In this document: in pieces, positions 45,655 through 58,800 of the stretch
Position numbering within the stretch: the stretch's first letter is position 1
Layout of the letters: each line of letters begins with the position of its first letter
From: Amanita rubescens
Lineage: Eukaryota; Basidiomycota; Agaricomycetes; Agaricales; Amanitaceae
DNA length: 64,000 nt
Direction of reading: 5' to 3'
Assembly: GCA_015039365.1 (NCBI GenBank)
Contig: WION01000023.1
Coordinates: 186,001 to 250,000 of the forward strand
Translations under genes and position numbers: made by a program
Notes under the pieces: model-generated
What the model was told of the DNA's origin: nothing
What the model saw: only the letters and a program-made list of their open reading frames with translations
Databases searched by the model: none

Positions 45655-48600
45655 AGCCAAGCGACGACATCCCTGTTCTGCACACCAATAATGACAATGA
45701 GATGACTCCCTCTGCCGACATATACGATGAAGAACGTTCTCTGCATGGTCTGCTGTCCAACCCGGTGATAGGCCTTGACGAAAATGTGACCGCCGTTTTC
45801 GATAAACGAGGTAATCTTGTCCCTAAAGCATCCTTTGTCGCAGACTATGTTTACCGGCCTGAGATTATGCATGACACGTGTCTGTGGGATTTTTTGTCGT
45901 ACACTGACAAACAACGTTCTAGAGTAACGCATCACGCTGACGACGACGACGACGGTGACTCCGAAACAGAATCTGTATCTGACACACCCCTCGCATCTAT
46001 CACGGCCGAGATGGACCCTCGTACATCTTTCCTGCATTTGCTTCATGAACAGGGGAAACAGACAAAGACATTCCGGTTTAAGGATGAACATCCAGACGCC
46101 GGTACACATCTCCTGTGTCTTGTCTCTCCTTCAAGAAAATATATACTCGTTCCGTCCGGGCCTGCGATACCTCGTTTTGATCGTCCAGACTCTACAAATG
46201 CTTATTGTCATCTAATGCTTATTTTGTTCAAACCGTGGGTCACCGCCACAGACCTAAAGCGCAACGATGAAAGCTGGGCCCTCGCGTACAATGAATTTAT
46301 TAACTCAAACGACGTCTGTTACTCGCATTACCAGATCATGCAAAACATACAATTCTTACACGCCTGCCGAGACAATCGTGATCGCGTGGCGAAAGAACGT
46401 CTATCACAACATTTGCCTTCCGAAGTCATTGATGCTGTTCCTGTCGAATCGGAACTTGTTGCTGCCCCGGATGAAAATGACATCGACATGGTTCAAGAAA
46501 GACATGAAAACCTCCTGCAGGATATCCAACGTCAAAATGTACCGGCCAATGCGCGCTCTCTGGACTGCCTAAATGCAGTATCTATTGCTGGTCTTACGGG
46601 TAGTGTTTAAAAGTCCGGTTCGGTCCGGTTTTTCATGCTATTTTTGGCACAACCGGACCCCGACCGGTTTTTCGGACTTTCCCATTTGGGTGCAACCGGA
46701 CCAAAACCGGTGAAAACCGGTCTTGCAGCATTGCCAGCAGGCTGCGCAACCGGTCGCAACCGGTTTTCACTCAAAACCGCTTATGTAATAGTGAAAAATC
46801 GAATTTTAATAATATATAAGTAGATGACATCCTAAAATGCCAAAGTAGGCTATGTTGTGGGCATTGAATATGTCATTTTTCAAGATCTGACAGTTACTAA
46901 AGGAATACAAGGGGCTGCATGGGTGGATGCGTAAATGAGCACTTGGATGACATTGCCAAAATTAGCTAAAGTGATGTCATTTGCTAAAATTAGACTAAAG
47001 CAAATCAAGCAATGTCATTGATATGTTATATAAGTGCACTAAGCTTATTCTAAGGGGTTTGAGGCTATGTTGTAGGCAATAGATATGTTAATTTTTGAGA
47101 TCTAACAGTCATTACATTAATACAAGGGGTTGCATAGGTGGATGCACAAATGGGAGCCCGGATGACGTTGCTAAAATTAGTGCAACTTCTAATTTTAGTA
47201 GCGTCATCCGACTACCCACTGGCCAATCCACCCCTCTAACCCTCCAAACGGTTGCCGAAAAAGACCGGTTGCAACCGGTTTTGCAACCGGTCTTTGACAT
47301 CTGGCCCAAATCCTCGGACCGAAACCGTTTTGAGGCTGTAGGTGGCAAAACCGGCAACCGCGGTTCGGTTGCAACCGATACCGGTCCGGTCCGGTTACCG
47401 GTTTTTTGCCGGTCCTTTAACCGGACTTTAAAACACTACTTACGGGCACTTCGACGTCGAGTTCACCCACAGTGAACGTGATTAACTACGACTCTAATCA
47501 CTCATCATCGGACATAACTTCCTCGATTAAGGAATGGAGATCGCTATACACTTCTCGTCGGAAAGCGATGAAGAATAATTTGCACGACAATACAGAGATT
47601 GCAGGTCCTGTCCGCACTAATGATGTTAATTCAACTTCACTGACTAGCATTAATAGTTTCGATGATTTATCTTACACGCAAAACGCGGTAAACCATCCGA
47701 GTAACTTTATCTCTTTAGCATCCTCTCCTACCGATGCTAACTTGGCTGAATCCATTTGTGCACAGTGGACGCTTAACGCCGACCAACGACGCGCATTTAA
47801 CATTATTGCTCATCACGCTTGCGACATTGGTGACAACGTTGAACCCTTGAGAATGCTTATATCTGGTCCGGCAGGATCAGGCAAGACTCAGGTGCTTAAC
47901 GCTTTGCGACAATTCTTCTCACTAAGGGGTGAGGATCGCAGATTACGCATTACGTCTTACATGGGCATCGCCGCTGACAACGTTGGGGGCATTACATTGC
48001 ACTCAGCCCTAAACCTCACTCCTGGTGACTTATCTCGCGAACCTTCCGCTCAATCTATTGACGAGCTTAAACACATGTGGACCGGTGTCGACTACCTATT
48101 CATCGATGAAGTATCCATGCTCAGTTGTGAATTTCTTCATACTATTAGCGTCTCACTCGCCCGCGCCACCGGTCGCTCACTCCCTTTCGGCGGAATAAAC
48201 ATCATTTTTGCCGGGGACTTGGCTCAGCTCCCACCTGTGGCGGAAACTCGTCTCTCAGCATACGTCGACCCAAGTCGGGCATCCGCTTCTGACCGCTTTC
48301 AACGCCGAGTGAAAGGGAAGATTTTATGGCTGTCTATTTCTACTGTGGTTCTACTGGAGAAAATTAACCGTCAAACAGGCCCCGAAAATGTGCGCTTCGT
48401 CCAACTGCTCACGAGACTACGGGTTGGCGATTGCAACATATCCGACTATCAACTTCTGCAGACAAGAGTCGTCTCGACTGCGAATACCGTAAATCAATGG
48501 AACTTAGGCCAGGATGAGCTGACACCCATCATCGTCTCGGACAACACAACGAAAGACAGAATAAACAGCCAGTTGGCTCGCGCCTACGCCGCGAAATCTG

Positions 48601-49412
48601 GACGCGAAGTACACGAATACATCGCCGTGGACGATGTGAACGGTCTCCCCGTGAATAATCCTTCTCTGTTGCAAGTAATTGACCTGCTTCACTCCGGCAA
48701 AACTTTCGGTCGTCTAAAAAGACTACCTCTTGCCATTGGTATGCCAATCATGGTTACCACTAATGTCGATCTCAATGCTGGCGTCGTCAACGGCTCTATC
48801 GGAACGATCAGGAAAGTGTACTTTCGTGAACTACCCACTGGAGAGCGGATACTAAACTGTTGTATCGTACATATCCCTTCCGCTCATTCCCCCCCAATGC
48901 CTGGTCTCGAAATCAATGAATTCCCCATAATGCCTGACACCGTTTACGTGCGCTATTCGGGTCGCAATTCTAAACAAACCATCGCTTTCAAACGAACACA
49001 AGTCCCTCTAATCCCGGCTTTCGCTATGACAGCCCATAAATCCCAGGGCCAGACACTCAACAAAGCTATTGTGGACCTGAAAGACACACGGGGAACAGAG
49101 GCCCCCTACGTAATGCTCTCCCGCGTCAGACGACTAGATGACTTATTGATCTTGCGCCCTTTTCCATTCGCGAGGATCCGATGCCGCCCTTCCCAAGACA
49201 CTCGACGAGATCAATCACGTATCCTGTATCATCATCTCACCACAACTATGAAGTTCGGCGACACCGATGAGCGAGATCAAGCAAAACGGAGGTTGACAGC
49301 GTTTCGACAATCATATGATGATAACGCTTTGTCAACCCTTTTGGGAGAAAACATTATAGAGTTCAGTCAGCCGATGATGGAACGTCCCACCAAGAGAGCA
49401 AGATACGCATAA
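45655..49412 (+). pseudogene. Helitron Rep-helicase, central and helicase part, split by hAT element 2
   Basis: 45702-46600 encodes the linker (..MTPSADIYDEERSL.., ADYVYRPEIMHDTCLWDFL). An 838-bp element then interrupts. 47447-49412 encodes the PIF1-like SF1 helicase: Walker A SGPAGSGKTQ, Walker B YLFIDEVSML, FGGINIIFAGDLAQLPPV, AFAMTAHKSQGQTLNKA and VMLSRVRRLDDLL. Joining 46600 to 47447 across the 8-bp duplication keeps the frame (..GLTG/TSTSSSPTVNV). Together with 21645-26016 this was one gene of about 2,300 residues. All helicase motifs are intact; only the insertions break it. The join to the first part at 26002/45630 is not resolved. Confidence 0.85.
46601..47438. mobile_element. Non-autonomous hAT-type element 2 (838 bp)
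   Basis: Inverted termini TAGTGTTTAAAAGTCCGG and TAGTGTTTTAAAGTCCGG (one mismatch) are flanked by the 8-bp duplication CTTACGGG at 46593-46600 and 47439-47446. Subterminal DNA is crowded with CCGGTT / AACCGG words. No open frame of note. It is unrelated in sequence to hAT-type element 1. Confidence 0.92.
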
Positions 49413-49684
49413 TGGTTCCTGTCTTCCTCTCCCGCTCGTCGTGTCGTATCACAAGTGTCTTGTCCTGATCTCGACCGCTTTTCTTCAAACCGTCCTCAGC
49501 CAAGCTATGAAAATCTCTGCACTCTCCGCAGCTCAAACGAAACCTTCTCTTCCGTCCTTCACCTCCTGTCTAACTATTGTCTAGTTTCAGCACGCGTTTC
49601 TCTTTGGACGATTCCCGACGGTCTTACATCGCATATTTATACCCATAGGATGCCTCATCTCGCCATCCATCCTCTGATTGCATC

Positions 49685-51113
49685 ATGACCGACTCTACCC
49701 TCTACTTGCAACGCGCAGAATCCGGCGAATACAACCGACTCGTTGACAGCTTAAGAAACATGGGAAAACGTGCCATGGTCAATCTTGAATACAAGCGAGA
49801 GTTTGAACGTGACATGCGTAATGGATTTAAAATGATATCCACCGACGACAAACAAGTTCCTTTCACCGCATGGGTCTTTGGTGAAATCGCTCCACGGGCC
49901 GTCGGAACTCTTCACCAAGCATCGGGTAACCACTACATAGGACGCCATCCCGTTCGTTTTCATCTCTCCAACACATCGCCTCCACTTCTGACTTTAGTTA
50001 TTTTGGCTCTTAGCAATATAATCTCATCAACGATGACACACGAGTCAAGGACGCTTTTATGCTCAAGGTCCCCACTGATGCTCCACGCGACCTGATGTAT
50101 TTATTTGACTACCAATTAACCGTCCTAAACTCGATTCGCGTCGACGACGAACAATTGGAACAAGAGAATCAACAGGTACGGGACAAACTTTCCACTTTGA
50201 TTTCCATCCGTTCTTACGCTATTTCATTCTGTGCAGAACGTGGAAGCGGTTGAATGGTTACGTCCCTCCAATCCTGACAAAGCCGCAGACTTGATGTGCA
50301 TCTACATGGGACCGAAATACATCGTCGCATCCTCCACTTCCACTTCTTCAGGCGCCAAAAGACGAGGACGAAGTGCTAAACAGCAGAGAATCATGGTCTC
50401 CGCACCTGCGCCAGTGACAGACTCCTCGCAAAGTGACACCACGCCCCTCACGATTCCTACAGGTCCATCAGAGGTAAAAATTGGTGCTCTGTACGATCCT
50501 CGCCTTCTTGACGACTATGGTGGCCCCTTGTTCAACCATCACCAGGCCAAACTGGTGCAACGGCACATTGTCGACGAAGATGGAAACTTAACTGCGCCAT
50601 GGCTCGAATACGATAAACTTCGAACAGGGACCGTGGTTCTAATGAGAATCTCTTTGCGTACCTATTCTGTTCCTAACAACTACACGCAGAAAAAGGTGTG
50701 TAATGGTCTTGTCCATACTGTCATCTAGACTGACTGTTACTCTCAGTTTTATCAAATTTATGCGGACCGTGTCAAAGTACTCATGCGCTCCGACGAACCT
50801 ATCGAACACCGTTCTATACGTCTGTCTATCGATGATCATACTAGCCATGAAAGGAACAAAGAAACGGACAGCGACAACGATTGCTTGAAGGGCTTCGACT
50901 CCGTCTCTGCCACAAACGAACACGGAGATGGCAGCACTGGTGTATGTCTCCTGCTTTTCAATTTTCCTATTCTTTGCTCAAACAATTGTTCAGTCTTCTT
51001 CATCCACGGCCTCGTCCACAAATGCCTCTTCTTCTTCCCCCACTAAACACGCCAAAACCTCATCAAAGAAGAATGGTAAAAAAAGGGAAATAGACAACAT
51101 GAATCTCGACTGA
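49685..51113 (+). CDS. Helitron 3' accessory protein
   Basis: Start MTDSTLYLQRAESG at 49685. Exons join as ..GTLHQASG / (acceptor near 50010) QYNLINDDTRVKDAFML..ENQQ / NVEAVEWLRPSNPDK..NNYTQKK / FYQIYADRVKVLMRS..GDGSTG / SSSSTASS..NMNLD. Introns are about 50-80 nt with canonical ends; only the first acceptor is uncertain. The product is about 400 residues: a mixed N-terminal half, a basic Ser stretch (SGAKRRGRSAKQQRI), a second mixed domain and a Ser/Lys tail. It lies inside the Helitron, on the same strand as the helicase. Function unknown. Confidence 0.65.
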
Positions 51114-51353
51114 TTCATTCTTTTTCGCAACGTCTCCAATCGCAACGTCTCCAAACAATCAAAACCAGAAAACAAAAAAAAAAAAAAAAGGAAATTGGTT
51201 CATGATAAGAATGAGTAGAAAAAAAATTAATAACGTAGAAAAACGTAAAAAAAAACCCTCTCTTTGGACTATTATTCTTTCTATGGCCTCATTGGCATGC
51301 CGCATAATGTATTACTTTCTGTACAGCTTGACAAATCTGATTATGGAAAAGGT

Positions 51354-51379
51354 GTTGCGGGTACTGCCGCGCAGGCGGG
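51354..51379 (+). other. Helitron 3' terminal hairpin region
   Basis: GTTGCGGG (the inverse of the 5' end) is followed by CTGCCGCGCAGGCGG, which can form a short GC stem (CTGC/GCAG or CCGC/GCGG). The Tc1 repeat resumes about 12 bp later. This fits a Helitron 3' hairpin, though the stem is short. Confidence 0.5.
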
Positions 51380-51679
51380 TGTAAGACTTAATTACATAAT
51401 ATACCCTGACATGTTTGCTACCTGTCAATTCAATAATCATGTGATTTGGATCAAAACCTGTTCCTTAATAAATCATACAAAATAATCAATCATTGGGGCA
51501 GTTTTTTGACCCTTGATTAATTTCTCTGATTTTCAATGTTACACACCAGTGGAAGGCAAGGGTGGGCCATGTGAATAATAAATAATGTTGTGTGACTTTG
51601 TTTGTGTTAGTTTGGCATGTTGAACTTGGTTCATTCATCTTCTTGACTCTTCACCAACACCATGAAATCTATTTCTGCT

Positions 51680-52651
51680 GAAAAATGCTCTTCTCCTCAA
51701 TGAGAGGGATTCCCATCACCAAATACAAGCTGGAACTGGTCAGGGGAAGGGTGCTATTGTCAGAATCAGTAAGGAAGTGGAGGGGGGTAGGGAAAATCAT
51801 CCTGGTGGTCATCCTTCCAAGATTTCATCTTGTGATAACCATCAATTATCTGTCAAATCAGCTCTGGGAAACTTGATAATGCTGTACAAGCCACCTATTT
51901 CATAAATACCATCACCTACACCCCCATTACTGCTCATACTGTTAAGAATGTGTGGAAGGAGGTGGGTCTTTGGTCACCAATGAAGAAGAAAGTCCCAATG
52001 CTTATGTCTTATCATCAGCAACATCCAAATTTTGCCCAGTACCACAAAAGCTGGACTATGGAAGACTGGAAGAGGGTGTCATGGACTAATAAAACAAAAT
52101 TCAATAAGATTGGGTCAGATGGAAAGGTGTATGTTTCAAGGAAATGAAGGGAACCAATATTGGGTTAGACTACCACACCAAGTGTCGAGCATGGAGGTGA
52201 ATAACCCAATGGTTTGGGGATGTATGGGTTGGAATGACATAGAGGTGCAAGGGAAGATGGATGCTGAGCAGTATTGTGAGATTTTGGAGGAGTTAGTGGA
52301 GGAGAGGTTGGAAAATTTGGAGATGGCTGAGGATGAGTGGTACTTCCAACAGGACAATGAACCAAAACACACCTCCAGAAAGGCTGACCAATGGTTTTCT
52401 GATAGCAACATGACTCCCCCAAAGTGGCCTGCCCAATCCCCTGACATAAATCCCATTGAACTCTCCCAAGACCAAACTCCAACAATATGACACACAACCC
52501 ACCAGAATGCATGAATTATGGGAGAGGGTGGCAAAGGAGTGGACTGAAATACCACCACAGACATGCCACAAGGTAATAGAAAACATGCCTAGAGGGGCAC
52601 AGGCAGTTTTGAAGGTACAGGGGGGTCATACAAAGTATTTGACAGTAAAAT
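51680..52651 (+). pseudogene. Tc1/mariner transposase, inactive
   Basis: Frames pieced together read TVKNVWKEVGLWSPMKKK, then WTMEDWKRVSWTNKTKFNKI, then PMVWGCMGWNDIEV, YFQQDNEPKHTSRKA and WPAQSPDINPIE. This is the order of a DD34E Tc1 transposase. The first catalytic position, usually WS/TDET, is WTNKT, so the Asp is Asn. The second Asp (QQDNEPKH) and the Glu (NPIE) remain. At least two frameshifts and several stops in the N-terminal part also inactivate it. All these changes fit C-to-T or G-to-A at former CpG sites. Confidence 0.85.
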
Positions 52652-52870
52652 GATAGAGGGTCAAAAAACTGCCCCAATGATTGATTATTTTGTATGATTT
52701 ATTAAGGAACAGGTTTTGATCCAAATCACAAGATTTTTGAATTGACAGGTAGCAAACATGTCAGGGTATATTACATAATTATTTTAGACTTCTTCCTTAT
52801 GTCATTGTTTCACACCATGCAAACCTTTCCAAATTGTGCAAACATTGGGGCAGTTTTTTTACCCACTGTA

Positions 52871-55800
52871 GGTCTCGAGCATTTCATTGTCAGGCAGCTG
52901 AAGGAGCTGTTCTGGCATTGCCAAAGGGTGCCATTGTTTATGAAGCATTGAATAAGTTTCACTTCCAGCAGCATGCTGCATGTCATGCCATCAATTGGTA
53001 TAAGCATATGTTTGATCAAGGGAGAGACTTCCCCAATGGATCTCTTTACCTTGTCACTGAATGTGTGAAGACTGCTAATTGGGGTACTGCAGTCTTCTAT
53101 GCAAGTCCAACAACAAGTGATTACCTATGGCTTGATTTTGATGAAGAGTCATGTCAATGGGAATCCCTTGGCAACATAGATACTACAAAAGGACCAAAAC
53201 AAAAGGACATTGCTGCCTCAGATGAGGAACCAAACCAGTGTGTATTCATACGTGGCTACAAAATCATGCTTCGACAGGATATATGGGATAAGCTAAAGAG
53301 TTCATTCATTGTTGGTCCATCTCAGGATGGAGACTCTCCTTCATCATCAAGTTATTCCTCAAGCCATGGCATATCAGGTAGTCAAGCCAGAACCTCTGGT
53401 GCAAGCAGAGGTGACAATTGTATTGTCCAAGACTCTAGCCATGGTACAAGACTTCAGGCCAGCAAACTTACAAACAGGTACCATGAACTCAATTTGGCCT
53501 GATAAAACCAAGGAAGCTCAGATGCATATAGTGAATTTGGAACTTCAAATGACAAGCAACATGGCTTTTGGCATGGGGAAGTCATTCTGGAAGATCATGC
53601 CAGCACAATGGCACCTGTGGGTGCTCTCCCAGGTTTTTAAGTCCTATCTATCATTAAACTAAAGATATCAGTTGCATCCTTCTGACTTGATCAATGTTAT
53701 GCTTTTGCACATGGTAAGAATATATACACAATTTAGACAGGTGGGATTTAGTAGGGTTTTATTTTACTAGAAACCAGAGGCCACTGCAGCAATTGTGCAT
53801 GATAACACATGGGTTACGCACTTGCCACATGTATACACCCATTTCTCCACATGATAAGAGGAAGCTGAGTCATTTTGCAGGACTTTGTTGCTGATTCCTT
53901 AAATCCTAACATTTCTGGCCTACTTAATAACATAAATCAATCATATGAGCCAGTTGTGGATCAATATGGTAAATCTTTTATTTTTTTGTTGCCTTTATTT
54001 GATATACATTGAATAGGAAATGTCCTTCTCATGAAGTGAGTCTTCCCCTAGTATTACTTTCTAGAATGTCTGTTGCTAATGCCTTATCTGCTTGAACAGT
54101 GTGAAAAAGAATCTTGATCTGCAGGTAGGATGCTGTTTTCCATTTGAGATGTTGTCAAGGCTCACAATTCAGTCTTACAATGAAATGATGCCACCATTGT
54201 TATCAGCCTATGTGGACTCTGGGCATTCTACTATTTGTGAGTATCACACAAATGATATCCATTCATGTAGCATGATAATCTTTTCAAGTTCATAATGGCT
54301 CACTGACTCTCAGTGACAGTATTCAGGTAGTTGAGGACATTGGTATAGGGCAGTATGAAAAGACTCTTCTTGCTGCATCACTCAAGGGCCATCATGAAAT
54401 TGTTGAGCTGTCACTTGTAAAAGGAGCAGATGTGAATGTGCAGGGTAGTCTTGCTTTGCAACTTGCATCAGTTGGGGGTCACAAAGAGATTGTTGAGCTC
54501 CTAGTTGAAATGGGAGCAGATGTGAATGCCCATGGGGGAAAATATGGTCATGTCCTGACAGAAGTGCATGTGAATGCTTATGGAGGACACTGTGGAAATG
54601 CTCTCCAGGCTGCATCATTTTCAGGTCACAAGGAAATTGTGGAGCTGTTGATTAAAAGAAAAGCATGTGTGAATGCCCATGGAGGACATTATGGAAATGC
54701 TCTCCAGGCTGCATCATTTTCAGGTCACAAGGAAATTGTAGAGCTGCTGATTAAAAGAAAAGCACATGTGAATCATCATGGAGGACACTATGGAAATGCT
54801 CTCCAGGCTGCATCATTTTCAGGCCACAAGGAAATTGTAGAGCTGCTGCTGGAAGAAGGAGCAGATTTTGATGCAGAAGGAGGACACTAGGGAAGTGCTC
54901 TCCAGGCTGCATCATTTTCAGGTCACCTGATGGTTGTAAAACTTCTGATTGAAAGAGGGGCACATGTGAATGAGAAAGGAGGACACTATGGAAATGCTCT
55001 CCAGGCTGCATCATTTTCAGGCTGTCAGAAGGTTGTGGAGCTGCTGCTGCAAGAAGGAGCAGATTTGGATGCAGAAGGAGGGCATTATGGAAATGCTCTC
55101 CAGGCTGCATCATTTTCAGGCTGTCAGAAAGTCATGGAGCTGTTGCTGCAAGAAGGAGCAGATTTAAATGCAGAAGGAGGACACTATGGAAATGCTCTCC
55201 AGGCTGCATCATTTTCAGGTTATCAGAGAGCTGTGGAGCTGCTGCTGCAAGAAGGAGCATATTTGAATGCAGAAGGAGGATACTATGGAAATGCACTTCA
55301 GGCTGTATCATTTTCAGGCTATCAGAAAGTTGTGGAGCTGCTGCTACAAGAAGGAGCAGATTTGAATACTGAAGGAGGATACTATGGAAATGCACTCCAA
55401 GCTGCATCATTATCAGGTCACCAGATGATTGTAGAGCTTCTGCTTAAAGGAAAAGCACATGTGAATGCTTATGGAGGACACTATGGAAATGCACTCCAGG
55501 CTGCATCATTTGCAGGTCATCAGAAAGTTGTGGAGCTGCTGCTACAGGAAGGAGCAGATTTTAATGCAGAAGGAGGATACTATGGAAATGCACTCCAAGC
55601 TGCATCATTTTCAGGTCACCAGATGATTGTAGAGCTTCTGATTAAAAGAAATGCACATGTGAATGACAAAGGAGGACACTATGGAAATTCACTCCAGGCT
55701 GCATCATTTTCAGGCTGTCAGGACGTTGTGGAGCTGCTGCTACAAGAAGGAGCAGATTTGAATGCAGAAGGAGGATACTATGGAAATGCACTCCAAGCTG

Positions 55801-58800
55801 CATCATTTTCAGGTCACCAGATGATTATAGAACTTCTGATTAAAAGAAAAGCAGATATGAATGACAAAGGAGGATACTATGGAAATGCACTCCAGGCTGC
55901 ATCATTTTCAGGCTATCAGAATGTTGTGAAGCTGCTGCTACAAGAAGGAGCAGATTTGAATGCAGAAGGAGGATACTATGGAAATGCACTCCAAGCTGCA
56001 TCATTTTCAGGTCACCCAGTGATTGTAAAGCTTTTGATTAAGAGGGGAGCAGATGTGAATGCTGGGGGTGGACACTATGGAAATGCTCTCCAGGCTGCAT
56101 CATTTTCAGGTCACCAAAAAGTTGTTGAGCTGTTGCTGCAAGAAGGAGCAAATTTGAATGCAAAGGGAGGGCACTATGGAAATGCACTTCAAGCTGCATC
56201 ATTTCATGGTTATAAGGAAATTGTGAAGATCCTTGTTGAAAAAGGAGCTGACCTGAATGAGGAGGGAGGATACTATGGGAATGCTTTGCAGGCTGCATCA
56301 TTTTCAGGTCACCAGAAAGTCATAGAGCTGTTCCTTGAAAGTGGAGCAGATGTGAATGTCCAAGGAGGAGTCTATGGAAATCCTTTGCAAACTGCTTCAT
56401 ACTTTGGTTGGAGTGAAATTGTTATGCTGCTGCTTGAATGGGGAGCTGATATTGATGCCCAAGGAGGAGCCTATGGGAATGCTCTCCAAGCTGCATCATA
56501 CATGGGATGGAGTGACATTGTTGAACAGCTGCTTGAAAGAGGAGCAGATGTGAATAATGCCCAGGGAGGGAAGTATGGAAGTGCTTTCCAGGCTGCATTA
56601 TATGGACACAATGGACCTAGTACTGCAGGTTTGCTTCTTAAAAGAGGAGCTGATATTAATGTACAAGGGGGAGAGTATGGAAATCCTTTGCAAGCTGCTT
56701 CATACAGGGGTTGGAATGACATTGTTGAACAGCTGCTTGAAAGAGGAGCAGATGTGAATGCTCAGGGAGGGAAATATGGAAGTGCTCTCCAGGCTGCATT
56801 ATCTAGCTACAAGAGGTCAACTGCAAGTTTACTTCTTAAGGAGGGGGCTGATGTACAAGGAGGAGAGTATGGAAATCCTTTGCAAGTTGCTTCATACAGG
56901 GGTTGGAATGACATTGTTGAACAGCTACTTGGAAGAGGAGCAGATGTGAATGCTCAGGGAGGGAAGTATGGAAATGCTCTCCAAGCTGCATTATCTGGGT
57001 GCAAGAGGCCTACTGCAAGTTTACTTCTTAAAGGGGGAGCTGATGTTAATGTACAAGGAGGAGAATATGGAAATCCTTTGCAAGCTGCTTCATACATGGG
57101 TTGGAGTGACATTGTTGAACAGCTACTTGAAAGAGGAGCAGATGTGAATGCTCAGGGAGGGAAGTATGGAAATGCTCTCCAGGCTGCATTATCTGGATAC
57201 AATAAGCCTATTGCAAATTTACTTCTTGAAAGAGGAGCTGATGTTAATGCCCAAGGAGGAGAGTGTGGAAATCCTTTGCAAGCTGCTTCATACATGGGTT
57301 GGAGTGACATTGTTGAACAGCTACTTGAAAGAGGAGCAGATGTGAATGCTCAGGGAGGGAAGTATGGAAATGCTCTCCAGGCTGCATTATCTGGGTGCAA
57401 GAGGCCTACTGCAAGTCTACTCCTTAAGGGGGGAGCTGATATTAATGTACAAGGAGGAGAGTATGGAAGTCCTCTGCAAGCTGCTTTATACATGGGTTGG
57501 AGTGACATTGTTGAACAGCTACTTGAAAGAGGAGCAGATGTGAATGCTCAGGGAGGGAAGTATGGAAGTGCTCTCCAGGCTGCATTATCAGGATGCAAGA
57601 GGCCTACTGCAAATTTACTCCTTAAGAAGGGAGCTGATGTTAATGTACAAGGAGGAGAGTATGGAAATCCTTTGCAAGCAGCTTCATACAGGGGTTGGAG
57701 TGACATTGTTGAACAGCTGCTTGCAAGAGGAGCAGATGTGAATGCCCAGGGAGGGAAGTATGGAAGTGCTCTCCAGGCTGCATTATGTGGACACAGTGGG
57801 CCTAGTACTGCAAGTTTACTTCTTGAAAGAGGAGCTGATGTTAATGCACAAGGAGGAGAGTATGGAAATCCTTTGCAAGCTGCCTCATACAGGGGTTGGG
57901 GTGACATTGTTGAACAGCTACTTGAAAGAGGAGCAGATGTGAATGCCCAGGGAGGGAAGTATGGAAATGCTCTCCAGGCTGCATTATGTGAATACAATGG
58001 ACCTAGTACTGCAAGTTTACTTCTTAAAAGAGGAGCTGATATTAATGTACAAGGAGGAGAGTATGGAAATCCTTTGCAAGCAGCTTCATACCTGGGTTGG
58101 AGTGACATTGTTGAACAGCTGCTTGAAAGAGGAGCAGATGTGAATGCCCAGGGAGGGGAGTATGGAAATGCTCTCCAGGCTGCATTATGTGAATACAATG
58201 AGCCTAATACTGCAAGTTTACTTCTTAAAAGAGGAGCTGATATTAATGTACAAGGAGGAGAGTATGGAAATCCTTTGCAAGCAGCTTCATACCTGGGTTG
58301 GAGTGACATTGTCAAACAACTGCTTGAAAGAGGAGCAGATGCGAATGCACAGGGAGGGAAGTATGGAAATGCTCTCCAGGCTGCAGTATCTGGGTGCAAG
58401 AGGCCTCTTCTTATTGGGGGAGCTGATATTAATGTACCAGGAGGAGATTATGGAAAGCCTTTGCAAGCTGCTTTATATATTATTGAACAACTGTTTGAAA
58501 GAGGAGCAGATGTCAATGCTCATGGAGGGGAGTATGGAAGTGCTCTCCAAGCTGCATCATATGTAGGTCAGAAGGAAATTGTTATGCTGCTGCTGGAAAG
58601 AGGGGCAGATGTAAATGCACAGGGAGGATGTTATGGCAATGCTCTGCAGTGTGCATCATTTGCAGGTAGACCTATCATTGTAGGTTTGCTGCTCCAAGCA
58701 GGGGCCAACATTCACTGTCATCACTGTGTTGAGGTAAAATGGCGGAATGAAACATCAGTGGTATGCAATGCTTTGCAGGCAGCATCATTTGGGTGCTGTA

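Larger units (their letters stand above)
19254..51390 (+). mobile_element. Helitron (about 11.7 kb without nested inserts)
   Basis: The Tc1 repeat is interrupted after ..CTAAAATAA, and the insert starts TCCCCGCAACC, as expected for a Helitron 5' TC end, with no target duplication. The 3' end is near 51390, where the Tc1 repeat resumes; a small GC hairpin precedes it. The word GTTGCGGG at 51354-51361 is the inverse of CCCGCAAC just inside the 5' end. It encodes two paralogous accessory proteins, a Rep-helicase gene (cut in three) and a 3' accessory protein. A canonical CTRR terminus is not clear, so the exact 3' base is uncertain by a few nucleotides. Confidence 0.8.
19164..52868 (+). mobile_element. 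Tc1/mariner element, split by a Helitron
   Basis: The left end CAGTGGGTAAAAAAACTGCC starts at 19164 after TA (19162-19163). The right end is its inverse, ending CCCACTG at 52868 before TA (52869-52870). The long inverted repeat of about 210 bp is itself cut. Its outer 90 bp (19164-19253) are left of the Helitron; its inner part resumes at about 51391 (..CATAATATACCCTGACATG..) and matches the uninterrupted right repeat at about 52653-52868. Without the Helitron the element is about 1.57 kb, a normal Tc1 size. The transposase remnant lies at 51680-52651. CpG is nearly absent from the element. Confidence 0.85.

Noticed and set aside
45459..45656. Plus-strand frame of repeated DHDGS-type peptide
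   Set aside because: It is a translation of the subterminal DNA repeat, not a protein.
57548..58399. Long minus-strand frame of 283 residues, Pro/Ser-rich
   Set aside because: It is the mirror of the ankyrin repeats; periodic DNA keeps the reverse frame open.
56356..58566. Series of plus-strand frames of about 65 residues beginning ML/MP
   Set aside because: Second-frame readings of the same ankyrin units, recurring at the unit length.
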